This document shows positions 1-9,234 of a stretch of DNA of 64,000 nucleotides, piece after piece. The translations under genes and the position numbers were made by a program. The number at the start of each line of letters is the position of its first letter. Position 1 is the first letter of the stretch. Origin of the DNA: Lepiota brunneoincarnata (Eukaryota; Basidiomycota; Agaricomycetes; Agaricales; Agaricaceae); assembly GCA_023014365.1 (NCBI GenBank), contig JAEBUN010000007.1:1488001-1552000 (forward strand), written 5' to 3'. Under the pieces are notes generated by a model. The model saw only the letters and a program-made list of their open reading frames with translations, was not told the DNA's origin and made no database searches.

Positions 1-17
1 AATTGAGAAGCGAACAT

Positions 18-400
18 AGTACACTAGGGCCCATTGAAAATGCTGTCCACTAGGTCTATCTAGTCTAAAGATACTTACTGCAGGAGCTCACTAGAAGCCT
101 GTCTCGCTGAGTAGTATAAAAGTTTTATTGCCTTGTTCAGAAGCTGTAGTGTGCTAGGGTCCATTAGATAACACCATCCACTAGGCCTACTAGCTTAAAG
201 ACACTTACTGCAGGAGCTTGTCAAAAGCCTGTCTTGCTGGGTAGTGTAAATTTACAGTATTGTCAAGAGAAAAGGACGTAGTATGCTAGGGCCCATTAGA
301 ACACATTGTCTGCTAGGTCTATGGAGGTTCACTGATTGCAAAAGCTTGCATTTGGCCTGACTTATCGAATCGTGAAGATATTAGTTAACATATTATATAG
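18..400. repeat. Tandem repeat, three diverged ~131-bp units
   Basis: Three successive units begin near 18, 148 and 280 with AGTAYRCTAGGG-like starts. They share the order CTAGG, CCATT, ACTAGGYCTA, CTTACTGCAGGAGCT and GCCTGTCT. Units 1 and 2 align almost throughout; unit 3 fades after its first half. No reading frame is preserved. The repeat may belong to the 3' LTR or 3' flank of the old Gypsy element to its right, but no matching second copy was recognised, so this is unassigned. Confidence 0.7.
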
Positions 401-1559
401 TAACGACCGTCAAAGTTCCCATTGTATTCAGATAGAACAACTGTCTGTCTAGTTGGAGACTAAGAGAATAACGTACCAAAACCCCAAAAACACTAGAATT
501 GAATATATTTCTGGAGATCTGTGACAACCTCTCCCCCACAAACTTATAAAGTCGGAATTAGCAAACCTGTTAATGAACTTCGTTTTCAATCTCGTAAAGT
601 AATCTGTATTTGAGCGTAAGCTTAGCATTCTTTTGGTTCCAATTGTCTTCTCATGTATAAGCTTAGCCTTGCAAAGGTTGCAAGGCCCCTGTCTCTGCTG
701 CTGTTGTGGTAGACACCAATACCAAGCTTGCTGAGAGTATGAACAGTGCCTCCAACTCCCAAGCAACTGGTGCTGACATGGTAATCTAGTTGCTTCTCAA
801 CCCATAACATTGGCTGAGATCATTGCTTGCCTTCAGGACATGATGGTTGACGAGGAGGTTTCTCAAGCTATCATTGAAGAGGTTCATGTAGTTTTGCCTC
901 ATTGCAAGCATCATTTGTCTACCTCCGATGTGGTGCACCAGTTCCACTCCCCCTAACCACTGATTCTGACTCCCTCCCTCTTTAGGAGACTGTCAAAAAG
1001 TCCTTGTTGTCTAAAGGCACCATCTGTCTTCTTCCCTATTGTCAAGTTCCCAATATGAACACTAAACACTGCTGTTATGCCCAGGCTGAACAGGTTCTAG
1101 CCAAAGCCAACGCCAATACTGCCAAGCGTGCCCATACCAAGTCTGTTTCTGATGAGTGCACCTTTGCAGGCTTATCTGGTGGGCAATTTCTCACTTTTAT
1201 TTGCTAAGCTTAACAGTTCTGACACTTATCCCAGGCAGCTCGTTTGCTCCAGGAACTCCAAAACCTCCTGTCTCACTCTCACAACAAGTACAAGTCTGAA
1301 TCTTGTGGTGATGATGCTTGGTCAGTCAAATGTGACCTCAGTTTGCTCAGCCGGGACTTCATCAAGGCTATTCCCTTGCTCAAAGCCAACTTAAAGAGGT
1401 TCCAATTCCTCATTCAAGAGTGCATCCGTCTCAAAAGCCTTTTGCACAACCTTTCCAACTTGGACAAGTCCTCCCCCACTTAAGCTTAACACTTTTACAG
1501 TCCCCAGGATAGTTTTCCTTCAATAAGTAGATAGTTCTGTCCACAATATCAGGTTTTTT
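401..1559. other. Degenerate non-coding stretch with coding-like remnants
   Basis: No intact gene is visible. Between about 800 and 1490 the plus strand holds broken coding-like segments, for example one reading AEIIACLQDMMVDEEV followed by a possible intron end at a CTTTAG near 984. The stretch carries four copies of the octamer TAAGCTTA (617, 658, 1205, 1481). It lies just downstream of the end of the minus-strand pol of GypA, so it may be the 3' untranslated part and LTR of that element, or older captured sequence. I could not identify LTR ends. Confidence 0.35.
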
Positions 1560-2617
1560 CTATCCCTCCAACTCTTCTGGCTCCCATCTGTCACTAGGCT
1601 CATCCTCAGTAGTCTCCTCCAGGGTCTTCAGTCCCTCTGGTGACAGATCTAACAACTCTTGTAACTCCGGTGGCAACGGCATATGTTTTCTGGCTAAGTA
1701 GGGAATTACTCTGAACACCACCACTTTATTCTGCCATACAGAACCATCCAATTCTGCCAGGATATAAGACCCTCCCTTTGATCTAGATATGACCACCATG
1801 GGTCTTAGATACCTGGGTTTCATCTTTCTGTCTGCTGAGCTCTCTATAGCTGTATTTCTCACTAATACTAAATCTCCTGGGCCGAAGCAATAATCTTTTA
1901 TCTTATGCGCTGCTTGTCATTCCATCTCCCAAGCCTTGCTAAGCTTAGTGTCTGAAACATGCTGATGCACCTCCTCAACATACCGAACATGTTTTGCCAA
2001 AGCCCGAGCTCAGTATCCTATCAACTCGGCCATGGTTAAGTACTTATTTGGTAGTTGTACTAGCCAAGTGGCCTCTTTGACATCCAGAGGTAGCGTCAGG
2101 TGCACTCCGGTTACCAGAAAGTACGGGGAACACCCCATTCCTTTTCTAATGGTTATCCGATCTGCCCACATAACGTGCGGTAGGTGCCAATACCACTTTT
2201 TGACATCTCCATCTGTAGCTTTGTACAATATTTGCTGCACATCCCAGTGGGCTCTCTCAATAATCCTGTTCACTTTGGAATTGTAAGGAGATATTGTTAC
2301 TCCTTTTATCCCATATTTTTCTTCCAGCTATTGAACAGCTTTCTTAAATGGAGAACCGTTGTCCGTGACAATCTTCACTATACAGCCCCATTGGCAAATG
2401 ATATCTTCAAATAACCACTGTGCAATCGAACTAGCATTCTCTTTTCTCAAAGCTTTTGCCTCCATCCAGGATGACAGTCCACACCTTCCATGCACAATGT
2501 AGCTACACCCATTAGAACTTGGTGTCATATGTAGTGTGTCCACATGTAGCACTTGGAATATCGATGGCATGGGCGTTACTATTGGCAGCATCTCAATGAT
2601 TGCCTTTTGCCATTGCT
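1560..2617 (-). pseudogene. GypA pol, 3' part: integrase core and C-terminal domain
   Basis: This is the continuation of the GypA integrase beyond the GypB insertion. One frame reads through from the junction (QWQKAIIEML) to the integrase core (HVDTLHM, FEDIICQWG, KIVTDNGSPF), then the target-binding part (HWDVQQILYKATDGDV) and the C-terminal domain ending EPEELEG at 1560. Premature stops lie at about 2328 (TAG, where a Trp is expected before LEEKYGIKG) and 2010 (TGA, where GYWARALAKH is expected). The catalytic second Asp (TDNGSPF) is still visible. It is certainly inactive as it stands. Confidence 0.8.
2613..2617. repeat. Target-site duplication of GypB, left copy
   Basis: TTGCT, identical to the copy at 10860-10864 and directly abutting the TG end of the LTR. 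A 5-bp duplication is usual for Ty3/Gypsy integrases. Deleting one copy and the element rejoins the GypA integrase frame as CYLCQ-QWQKA. Confidence 0.95.
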
Positions 2618-3315
2618 TGTTATGATCCGTGCTCCTTCTGTATCCGAGGATAACTGGAGACGGCCTTCAATCACTCTACAAGGTGTCCGAGACGGTTGGC
2701 CTTATAGAGCTTAGTGGATCGCGCTCAATGAGATAACGAGGGAAGACGCCAAGTTAAGGCAGAGAGGTAAACGACCGCTGTTAACAAGATTAAAGCTTAG
2801 GGCTTTAATCTCTACTTGTACAGGCCTTATATACCTATGAGGTGCTATATACTCGTTATAGGTTACTTGGCTGTTCTACTGGTCGTGCGCAGTCCTGACC
2901 ATGATGCACATCCTGGCTGATGGCATCCTAGCGTTATTTATATTACAATGAGTCAGTACTCTCGCTACTGCTGTTCGATGTTCCATCGCTTTCCTCTGAC
3001 TCATAATCTTCTTCTCCCGATTGTATCTCCATGGAGTCTTCTTCGTTCTCGTTCTCCATTCTCTCGGTGCTTCCATCCGTATCGGAGGTTGGGTCGGTTG
3101 ATCCATGGTTATCTTCTTCGTCCTCGGGGTATTCCAATATATCCTCCAAGGTTATCTCCATTCCTGCTTCTCTCGCCAGGTCCTGCATGGCAGTGTAGTA
3201 TTCCCCTTCCTCGTCTTCGTATTCTTGTGCCCGTAGTTGGTCTGTAGTCTCCTGTACCCATCTTGTAAAGTCAAATAGTAATTCTTGTTCCTCCCAGTCT
3301 GGACTGTTTATAACA
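2618..3315 (-). repeat. GypB 3' LTR (698 bp)
   Basis: Direct repeat of 10162-10859, starting TGTTATGATCC and ending TATAACA on the plus strand. On the element's own strand it runs from TGTTATAAAC to ATCATAACA. Its first ~370 nt on that strand continue the 523-codon frame of the upstream internal region. A TATA box lies at about 2826-2833. Confidence 0.95.
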
Positions 3316-4514
3316 TTATCCCCTTCGTAAGGTCTGATGTCCTCATCAGACATATCCTCAGTATAGTCCGACAGGCTCTCCTGTAATGTTTGATTCGGCG
3401 ATGGGGTCCCAGTCGAAGTATGGGTCGGGTTCTGGGGAGTCGCTTCGGTAGCTTGGTGGTCTGGGGATGGCGGGTCTTGGGTGAGGTCGATGACGATGGG
3501 TTCTCTGGAGTGAATGGTGGCGGGTGTGCCGAAGGATCGATTCAGGAAGTCGGTGGCTTCCACTAGCAGATGTGGTGGTGGCGTTGGTGGTCGGAATGAC
3601 GACGGGGGCATTTTGAATTCGGGTGCGGAGGGGTCTGGCTGAAGCGGGGCGCTGCTCGGTGCTTGCAACAATGTGTCGAATATTGTTGTTTGTGGTTTCG
3701 CGTGTGAGGGATCGAGCTCTGCTTGGTATTCCTCATGGGCGGCGATACAGGCCAGGTACCATACTTGCGGGTTGATGCTGGTAAGGGTTTCTCTCGCAGT
3801 GCTTCTCGTAATGGCCTGGGGCAATCTTTCGACAATATCGACATTGGTAGCGCGGGCATCCTGCTTTGATATGGCCGAATCGACGGCAGCAATTGCAGCG
3901 AGTTCGGGTGGTGGATAGGTGAGTGGTGGTAGTCCCGATGGGGGCGTCATTAGAAGCAGATATAGCTTGTACAACACTTGATGGTTGGTTACTCGTATCC
4001 ACCATGGGAGGGTTGGAAGGTTGGGTGGTGGTCCCGATAGGTAGGATAGGGCGGTCCTGATTTCTGCTTCCATTGCTCGGGCTTGGGATCGGACTCTCGA
4101 ACGGGAATTCGGTGAGAGCGGTTGATAGCATGGCAGAAATGGTGTTGCGGTCCTGTTCCTCTGTTGCGCTAGAAAGAATAGTGGCGCATAGTTTTTCGAA
4201 TTCTGTTGCTCGGTCGTGGACGAGGCACTTGTGATACAGAAGAGCAGTAAATGTCTTCCAGCAGGTGTCGACCAGGGGTACCATCGCTGGACTGCGTTTA
4301 AGACGGGTTCCGGTAATATGAAAGGGAACTTCGTGTAAAAGGATGGATCGTATCTCGGGTTGGTTGGAGGGAAGGAAGGTATGCCGGATGATATAAGGAC
4401 TGTTGGTCCTGTCTGGTTGGTCGTCAGCGGTATCGGTGGCAGGGTTAGGTTGGCTATTTCCTTCGACGCGGTTCGCCAGGGATATGATTCTTTCCCGGAT
4501 GAGAAGGCGTCCAT
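2943..4514 (-). CDS. GypB third-region ORF (523 codons) running into the 3' LTR
   Basis: An uninterrupted frame starts inside the last 60 nt of pol and ends 373 nt inside the LTR. The first ~170 codons overlap other frames and may be open by chance. From about residue 200 it looks like protein: an Ala-rich helical stretch (AAIAAVDSAIS), INPQVWYLACIAAHEEY, then Pro-rich sequence and a strongly acidic tail (EDILEYPEDEEDN). The acidic tail is encoded by the LTR and is conserved at amino-acid level in the diverged solo LTR at 30517-31221. No known family is recognised. It overlaps the zinc-knuckle ORF 3733-4572 in another frame; splicing or frameshifting may join the two, or both may be used. Confidence 0.6.
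   Translation of the reverse strand: MDAFSSGKESYPWRTASKEIANLTLPPIPLTTNQTGPTVLISSGIPSFPPTNPRYDPSFYTKFPFILPEPVLNAVQRWYPWSTPAGRHLLLFCITSASSTTEQQNSKNYAPLFFLAQQRNRTATPFLPCYQPLSPNSRSRVRSQARAMEAEIRTALSYLSGPPPNLPTLPWWIRVTNHQVLYKLYLLLMTPPSGLPPLTYPPPELAAIAAVDSAISKQDARATNVDIVERLPQAITRSTARETLTSINPQVWYLACIAAHEEYQAELDPSHAKPQTTIFDTLLQAPSSAPLQPDPSAPEFKMPPSSFRPPTPPPHLLVEATDFLNRSFGTPATIHSREPIVIDLTQDPPSPDHQATEATPQNPTHTSTGTPSPNQTLQESLSDYTEDMSDEDIRPYEGDNVINSPDWEEQELLFDFTRWVQETTDQLRAQEYEDEEGEYYTAMQDLAREAGMEITLEDILEYPEDEEDNHGSTDPTSDTDGSTERMENENEEDSMEIQSGEEDYESEESDGTSNSSSESTDSL
3316..3327 (-). other. GypB polypurine tract
   Basis: On the minus strand GAAGGGGATAA lies directly before the TG of the 3' LTR. A purine-rich run here is the usual primer for plus-strand DNA synthesis in LTR retrotransposons. 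Confidence 0.6.
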
Positions 4515-4572
4515 CGTTGTCTGGCTCTGGGAGGTCTGGAGTGGTTGCTCGAGTGTTGGGTGGTTGGGTCAT
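3733..4572 (-). CDS. GypB accessory ORF with double zinc knuckle (279 aa)
   Basis: The frame opens inside the pol terminus (119-nt overlap). It has a Thr/Pro-rich N-terminus, an amphipathic middle (EFEKLCATILSSATEEQDR) and, near residues 225-260, two Cys/His clusters: CNCCRRFGHIKAGC (CX2CX4HX4C) and CRYCRKIAPGHYEKHC (CX2CX6HX4C). These are nucleic-acid-binding knuckles of the retroviral nucleocapsid type. The Gag of this element already has its own CCHC knuckle, so this is a second, separate one, placed where env lies in other elements. It contains no signal peptide or membrane segment, so it is not an envelope protein. Function unknown; it is overprinted by the 523-codon frame. Confidence 0.65.
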   Translation of the reverse strand: MTQPPNTRATTPDLPEPDNDGRLLIRERIISLANRVEGNSQPNPATDTADDQPDRTNSPYIIRHTFLPSNQPEIRSILLHEVPFHITGTRLKRSPAMVPLVDTCWKTFTALLYHKCLVHDRATEFEKLCATILSSATEEQDRNTISAMLSTALTEFPFESPIPSPSNGSRNQDRPILPIGTTTQPSNPPMVDTSNQPSSVVQAISASNDAPIGTTTTHLSTTRTRCNCCRRFGHIKAGCPRYQCRYCRKIAPGHYEKHCERNPYQHQPASMVPGLYRRP

Positions 4573-7500
4573 TGGTGGGGTTGTCTAATTTGTGGGCCCT
4601 TTTATATTCTTCAATGGCTTCCTTGGCGTTCTCCAGGTTTGCTTCTGGCTCCCAGGAATCCTCGGTGGGAAGGTATCCTTTCCATCTGACTAGGAATTGA
4701 TACTTGTTCCGGAATTTTCTGTGGCGCAGTATTGACTCGACCTCGTATTCTTCTTCTCCATTTACAAGGTCGGGTGGTGGGGCTGTGTTGTATTCCCCAT
4801 GTGTGTCGTTCTCTTCTGCAGGCATTAGGAGGCTCGCATGAAACTTGTTGTGGATCTTCCATTTGATGGGTAATTTTAGTTTGTAGGTAACAGGTCCGAG
4901 TTTTCTTGTTATGGTGAAGGGACCTTCTCGGCGTTGGGCCAGTTTCTTTGAGGCGTACTGAATTGGGAGGTTGCGGTTGTCGAGCCAAACCTTCTGTCCA
5001 ACTTTTAGATTGATATCTGGCCGGTTATATCTTGCAGCCATTTTTAGTCTGGCTTGTTCATGCGCAGCTTGGGCTTCTTGGCGTGTCTTGGCGAGATATT
5101 TAAACTTCTCTCCTATTGCTGGAATGTTCGTTGGCTCCTCGGAGGTCGGAAATCCTTTGGGGCTTGATCCATAGAGGAGTTCAAATGGGGTATGTTGGTG
5201 TTCGGCATGTGTTTTCGAGTTGTGGACATATTCCAGGAGTGGGAGTGCCTTTACCCATTTGTTCGGGTTCGATGAGCAATAGATGCCAAGGTAGAGTTCT
5301 ATTTCTTGATTGAATCGCTCTGTTTGTCCGTCTGTCTGGGGGTGGTAGGCGGTAGAGAGTGCTTGTTCGATTCCGAGTTGTTTGTAGAATTCTTTCATGG
5401 ATTTGGCAGCGAATCTGGGGTCGCGATCACTGAGAACTTTCTCGGGAAGGCCAAATCTAGAGAATAGCCGTTTGATAAGAATTTCGGCGATCCTGTCCGC
5501 GTTGGCGGTTTTCGCAGTAGGTTCTAGAATTATCCCCTTCGTAAGCTGGTCGACCACGACCAGTATAGAATCATGGGGTCCGTCCGGGGGTAGGTCTGTG
5601 ATAAGATCCATCGAGATGTTCGAGAATGGACGGGTAGAACGGGGTCCAGGGATAGGTTGGAGCGGTGGTTTTAGGGGGTGGCGATTGATCTTGTATTGTT
5701 GGCAAGCACCACATCCTTTGACGTAGTTTTTGACAAATGATCGCATCCCGGGCCAGTAGGCGTATTCCTGGAGTTTTCTAGTTGTTTCTGCGATTCCAGG
5801 GTGTCCTGCGGTGGGTGAGTCGTGTACTCTTTGCAGTAAGCGGCGTCTGAGGTGTAAATCTTGTGGTATAAATAGTTTTCCTTGAACGCATGGGTGTCCT
5901 GAGTCATCTTCTTGGGCGATGTCGGTCTGTTTCTTTTTCTTCCACAGCTCTTTTATTTCCTGTTTAGTATTTTCGTCGATAATATGGATATGTTGTGGCT
6001 GTTCTGAGGTGAAGAATTTGTCAGGGAGTGCGACGACCTGTTTGTTGTCTCTTGTCTTGGGTTCATGATCGGGTCGTCTGGAAAGGGCATCTGCTGGTCC
6101 ATTTTTCTTTCCAGGGATATGTCGGATTTCGATGTCAAATCGTTGCATGTAGGCAATCCATCGGGCTTGTCTTCTGCTGAGGTCTTCAGGTTTTCTCCAG
6201 CGGCGAAGGTTGTCGTGATCTGACCATACGATGGTCTTGTGTGATGATCCTTCTATGTGGTGGCGCCATTCTTTGAGTGCTCGGATAATGGCGAAGAGTT
6301 CCTGTTCGGAGCAATGATAGTTGCGTTCGGCTGGTGAGAATCCTTTCGAGAAGTATGCGACTGGGTGTTTAACTCCATTGTTGTCGCGTTGAAGTAGGAC
6401 TGCTCCTGATGCAAATAGTGATGCGTCGCATTCGATTTCGAAGGGTTTGTCTCGGTCGGGGACCATTAATACCGGTTCGCTTTGGAATTTCCTCTTGAGA
6501 GTATCGAAGGTGTTCTGGCATTCTTCTGTCCATTCGAATTTCTTGGTTTTGGACATTAGGGCATTGAGAGGTTTTGCCCATGTGGCGTATTGGTGTATGA
6601 ATTTTCGATAGAAGTTGCAGAATCCTATGAATTTTCGTACGTCGCGCGGGGTAGTTGGTGTTGGCCATTCAGCGATGCCTTTGAGCTTTGCTGGGTCCAT
6701 CGAAACTGAGTCGGGAGTGATAATAACTCCTAGATATTCGAGTCGTTGTCGTTCGAATTCGCATTTCTCGGTTTTGAGGTATAGATCGTTGTCCTTGAGT
6801 ATCTTGAGTACTTCTCTTGTGAGGCATCGAAGTTCTTGTTTTGTTTTTGCATGAATGAGGATGTCGTCCATGTAAACGATTACTCCTCCATTGTCGATGA
6901 GTTTCCGGAATAATGAGTCCATCATGGTTTGGAATGTTGCTGGGGAGTTACACATTCCAAAGAACATAACCGTGGGTTCGAATAATCCTCGGGGTGTCCT
7001 GAAGGCTCCTTTCCATTCATCTCCTTCGCGTATACGGATGTTGTTGTATCCTGCTCGTACGTCGAGCTTGGTAAAGTATTTTGATCCTCGAAGTTTGTCG
7101 AGAATATGAGAGATGAGGGGGAGGTTGTATGCATTTTTGACGGTATGCTCGTTGAGGTACCTGTAGTCTTGACAGGGGCGTAGTTTTCCATCTTTCTTTC
7201 CTACGAAGAAGAAAGGTGATGCCATTGGCGATTCGGATGGTCGGATGTATCCTTTTTGAAGGTTTTCTTCTAGGAACGTGTCGAGTTCCTTTTCTTCGTT
7301 GAGGGAGAGTCGGTAGGACTTCATGGCAATTGGTTTGAATGATTCCTTGAGTTCAATTTTGTGATCCCATGGTCGTTGTGGGGGGAATCGTTCGGCTTGT
7401 TTCTTGCTAAATACTGGGAGGTATTCGTGGAATTCCGTGGGTACGACTTTTCTTGGGTCGTCGTTTTTCTTTTCTCCGTGTTGTACAGCGAGGAATTGTG

Positions 7501-7948
7501 ATGCGGAGGCTTTGAAGTTGATTTCTTCGAAGCTTGTGGGTTCTAGTGTGGAGATGTGGTTGAGTTGGTCGTTGTAGATCCAATCGGGTTCCATGGATTG
7601 GATGAGTTCTCGGAATATAGTGTTGTCCCAACGTTCGTTTCTCCAGCGTAGTTGCTTGGCATCCCAGTCGATGTCTGGGTTGTGCTCTGCGAGCCAAGGG
7701 AATCCAAGGATGAGTCTTGGGCTTCCGAGGGAGACTACTTTTGGTTTGATCTCCATATTCTTCCCGTTAACCGTTAGGTTGAGGGTCGTGTAGTGGGTGG
7801 CTGTTCCATTTTCGTTAATAGATCCATCGGCATTTCGTACTTCGATGGGTCGATCGAGGGGTGTTGTTTTGAATGAATGTTGTTTGACCATTCCGGGGTC
7901 AATGAAGTTTCCTGCTGCTCCTGAGTCGAGTAGGGCGAGTAGTTCCAC
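4454..7948 (-). CDS. pol: GypB Pol polyprotein: protease, RT, RNase H, integrase, chromodomain
   Basis: About 1164 codons without interruption. Protease: LLDSGAAGNFID near residue 8. Reverse transcriptase: YMDD at about 359-362. RNase H: IECDASLFASGAVLLQ. Integrase: HHCC zinc finger near 706-745 (HPG...GCGACQQ) and the catalytic triad in SMDLITDLP, DRDPRF and TDGQTERFNQEIE. Chromodomain near 1064-1115 (EYEVESILRHRKF...LVRWKGY...SWEP), which in chromoviruses directs integration to modified chromatin. The frame is open upstream to about 8115, just inside the gag stop, in the -1 frame, so it is probably made as a Gag-Pol fusion by -1 frameshifting rather than from the GTG-type start at 7948. Confidence 0.95.
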   Translation of the reverse strand: MELLALLDSGAAGNFIDPGMVKQHSFKTTPLDRPIEVRNADGSINENGTATHYTTLNLTVNGKNMEIKPKVVSLGSPRLILGFPWLAEHNPDIDWDAKQLRWRNERWDNTIFRELIQSMEPDWIYNDQLNHISTLEPTSFEEINFKASASQFLAVQHGEKKNDDPRKVVPTEFHEYLPVFSKKQAERFPPQRPWDHKIELKESFKPIAMKSYRLSLNEEKELDTFLEENLQKGYIRPSESPMASPFFFVGKKDGKLRPCQDYRYLNEHTVKNAYNLPLISHILDKLRGSKYFTKLDVRAGYNNIRIREGDEWKGAFRTPRGLFEPTVMFFGMCNSPATFQTMMDSLFRKLIDNGGVIVYMDDILIHAKTKQELRCLTREVLKILKDNDLYLKTEKCEFERQRLEYLGVIITPDSVSMDPAKLKGIAEWPTPTTPRDVRKFIGFCNFYRKFIHQYATWAKPLNALMSKTKKFEWTEECQNTFDTLKRKFQSEPVLMVPDRDKPFEIECDASLFASGAVLLQRDNNGVKHPVAYFSKGFSPAERNYHCSEQELFAIIRALKEWRHHIEGSSHKTIVWSDHDNLRRWRKPEDLSRRQARWIAYMQRFDIEIRHIPGKKNGPADALSRRPDHEPKTRDNKQVVALPDKFFTSEQPQHIHIIDENTKQEIKELWKKKKQTDIAQEDDSGHPCVQGKLFIPQDLHLRRRLLQRVHDSPTAGHPGIAETTRKLQEYAYWPGMRSFVKNYVKGCGACQQYKINRHPLKPPLQPIPGPRSTRPFSNISMDLITDLPPDGPHDSILVVVDQLTKGIILEPTAKTANADRIAEILIKRLFSRFGLPEKVLSDRDPRFAAKSMKEFYKQLGIEQALSTAYHPQTDGQTERFNQEIELYLGIYCSSNPNKWVKALPLLEYVHNSKTHAEHQHTPFELLYGSSPKGFPTSEEPTNIPAIGEKFKYLAKTRQEAQAAHEQARLKMAARYNRPDINLKVGQKVWLDNRNLPIQYASKKLAQRREGPFTITRKLGPVTYKLKLPIKWKIHNKFHASLLMPAEENDTHGEYNTAPPPDLVNGEEEYEVESILRHRKFRNKYQFLVRWKGYLPTEDSWEPEANLENAKEAIEEYKRAHKLDNPTNDPTTQHSSNHSRPPRARQRWTPSHPGKNHIPGEPRRRK

Positions 7949-8109
7949 GCTTTCGGGTCCTTCCTTAGTGAATTTGTGTTTTCGGATTCGACAGGGTAGA
8001 TGTATTACGCGTGCTGACGATTCCTGTAACTTTACAACATTAATATCATTTTGTGAATAGGAAAGGGAAGGAGGTCTTTGTGGAGGGCTAGACGTGGTGG
8101 CTAGTCTCC

Positions 8110-9234
8110 TTAGGCAAAATCCTTAACCAGAGGGGCATCTGGGTGGTTGGATTCATTTGCAAAATGTTCGTAGATGTCCTCGACTTCTTCGTCGGTTGCA
8201 TCTTCTAGTATGTTGTATAGCGAGTTCTTTTTCCTGTAGCTTGCTTGTCTTCTTCTGGATATCGCATTTGACCGGTTTCTGGCATCCAAATTGCGGGGTA
8301 ATTCGGATCGGCGATATATTGTCTTCTTGGTGGGGCATTCGCGGGCAAAGTGTCCAGTCTTGCGGCAGTTGAAGCATCTCTTTTCTTTGAGATCTTTTCT
8401 TTGGGCGTCCGTGAGGATTGCATTGAGGGCTTCGCGGGTGCGTTCTTGTACCAACTGGTGGAGTCTGTCTTCTTCGATCTCCTCGTCTTCATCAGCTTCC
8501 TCGGCGAGTAGATCTGGCTCGTCCTCAAAGTCGAGGTTGTAGACTGCTTCGGCAAGTTGGTCAATATCCATTGCGTTAGGGTCTGTTGCTTGATAGGGCA
8601 GTGGGACACGGCGCATAAAAGCATTTCTTTTCCCTTTAAATGGGCGAGTGCGCGAAGTCGTTGAAAACGAGGGAGTTCCTCGAGTTTGCATATAGTCGCG
8701 TTGAGTTTGTAGTATTTGATATGCTGTTCGAGCTTGCTTGAACCAGTCGCTGAGTTTGTTTCCTGGATTGAGGCTAATTGTCTTGATTGCGACGGGGCGA
8801 TCCAGCCCGTTCTTGAAATAGTTGACCGCCGCCACTCCATCTCCAAGGTCGGCCTGATAGGCTAGTATCTGGAACTGGGATATGTAATCATCGATATATC
8901 GTCCATTCTGTTTGAGGTGGCGGATTCTGTCCATTGCATCGGCGGGGACATTGTTTGGGGCGAAGGATGTATCGAGTCCTTCGAGAAATTTCTTCCATGT
9001 CAGAAGGGTCTGGCTTCCATCAAGTTCTTTGTTTGATTCCAAGAATGCTCCTCTCCATGTTGCGGCGGGGCCGGTGGACATGTATGAAAGGGCGAATTGT
9101 ATCTTGGTCTTGTCATCGGAAAAAGCTCCTGGCTTTGCATCGATGTATAGTTGTACTGCATCCTTCCAGAGGCGGAAGTAGTCGGTCTCTCCATTAAAGG
9201 TTGGGGGTGTGTTGATTTTTGCGGAGGAGGCCAT
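8110..9234 (-). CDS. gag: GypB Gag (capsid and nucleocapsid)
   Basis: 374 aa from the ATG at 9234. It has a retrotransposon-gag type capsid (YFRLWKDAVQLYI..., TWKKFLEGLDTSF, DYISQFQILAY), an acidic stretch and one zinc knuckle CFNCRKTGHFAREC near residues 286-299. It ends VKDFA-stop at 8110. The same frame stays open upstream, without an ATG, to about 9736 as a Pro/Ser/Thr-rich N-terminal extension. A different frame opens with an ATG at 9971 (SVDWDNAPVSVVY, repeated). The true N-terminus therefore probably starts at 9971 and changes frame near 9740, by a small intron or a frame break. It acts as the structural protein of the cytoplasmic particle. Confidence 0.9.
   Translation of the reverse strand: MASSAKINTPPTFNGETDYFRLWKDAVQLYIDAKPGAFSDDKTKIQFALSYMSTGPAATWRGAFLESNKELDGSQTLLTWKKFLEGLDTSFAPNNVPADAMDRIRHLKQNGRYIDDYISQFQILAYQADLGDGVAAVNYFKNGLDRPVAIKTISLNPGNKLSDWFKQARTAYQILQTQRDYMQTRGTPSFSTTSRTRPFKGKRNAFMRRVPLPYQATDPNAMDIDQLAEAVYNLDFEDEPDLLAEEADEDEEIEEDRLHQLVQERTREALNAILTDAQRKDLKEKRCFNCRKTGHFARECPTKKTIYRRSELPRNLDARNRSNAISRRRQASYRKKNSLYNILEDATDEEVEDIYEHFANESNHPDAPLVKDFA

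Noticed and set aside
18..400. CRISPR-like repeat array
   Set aside because: Units are about 131 bp, diverged throughout and have no repeat-spacer alternation; the organism is a eukaryote.
2876..3106. 76-codon frame in the GypB LTR (also 10420-10650)
   Set aside because: Shadow of the acidic ORF tail in another frame; not kept in the diverged solo LTR.
2943..4514. Envelope gene in GypB
   Set aside because: Neither frame has a signal peptide, transmembrane helix or furin-type site; zinc knuckles argue for nucleic-acid binding.
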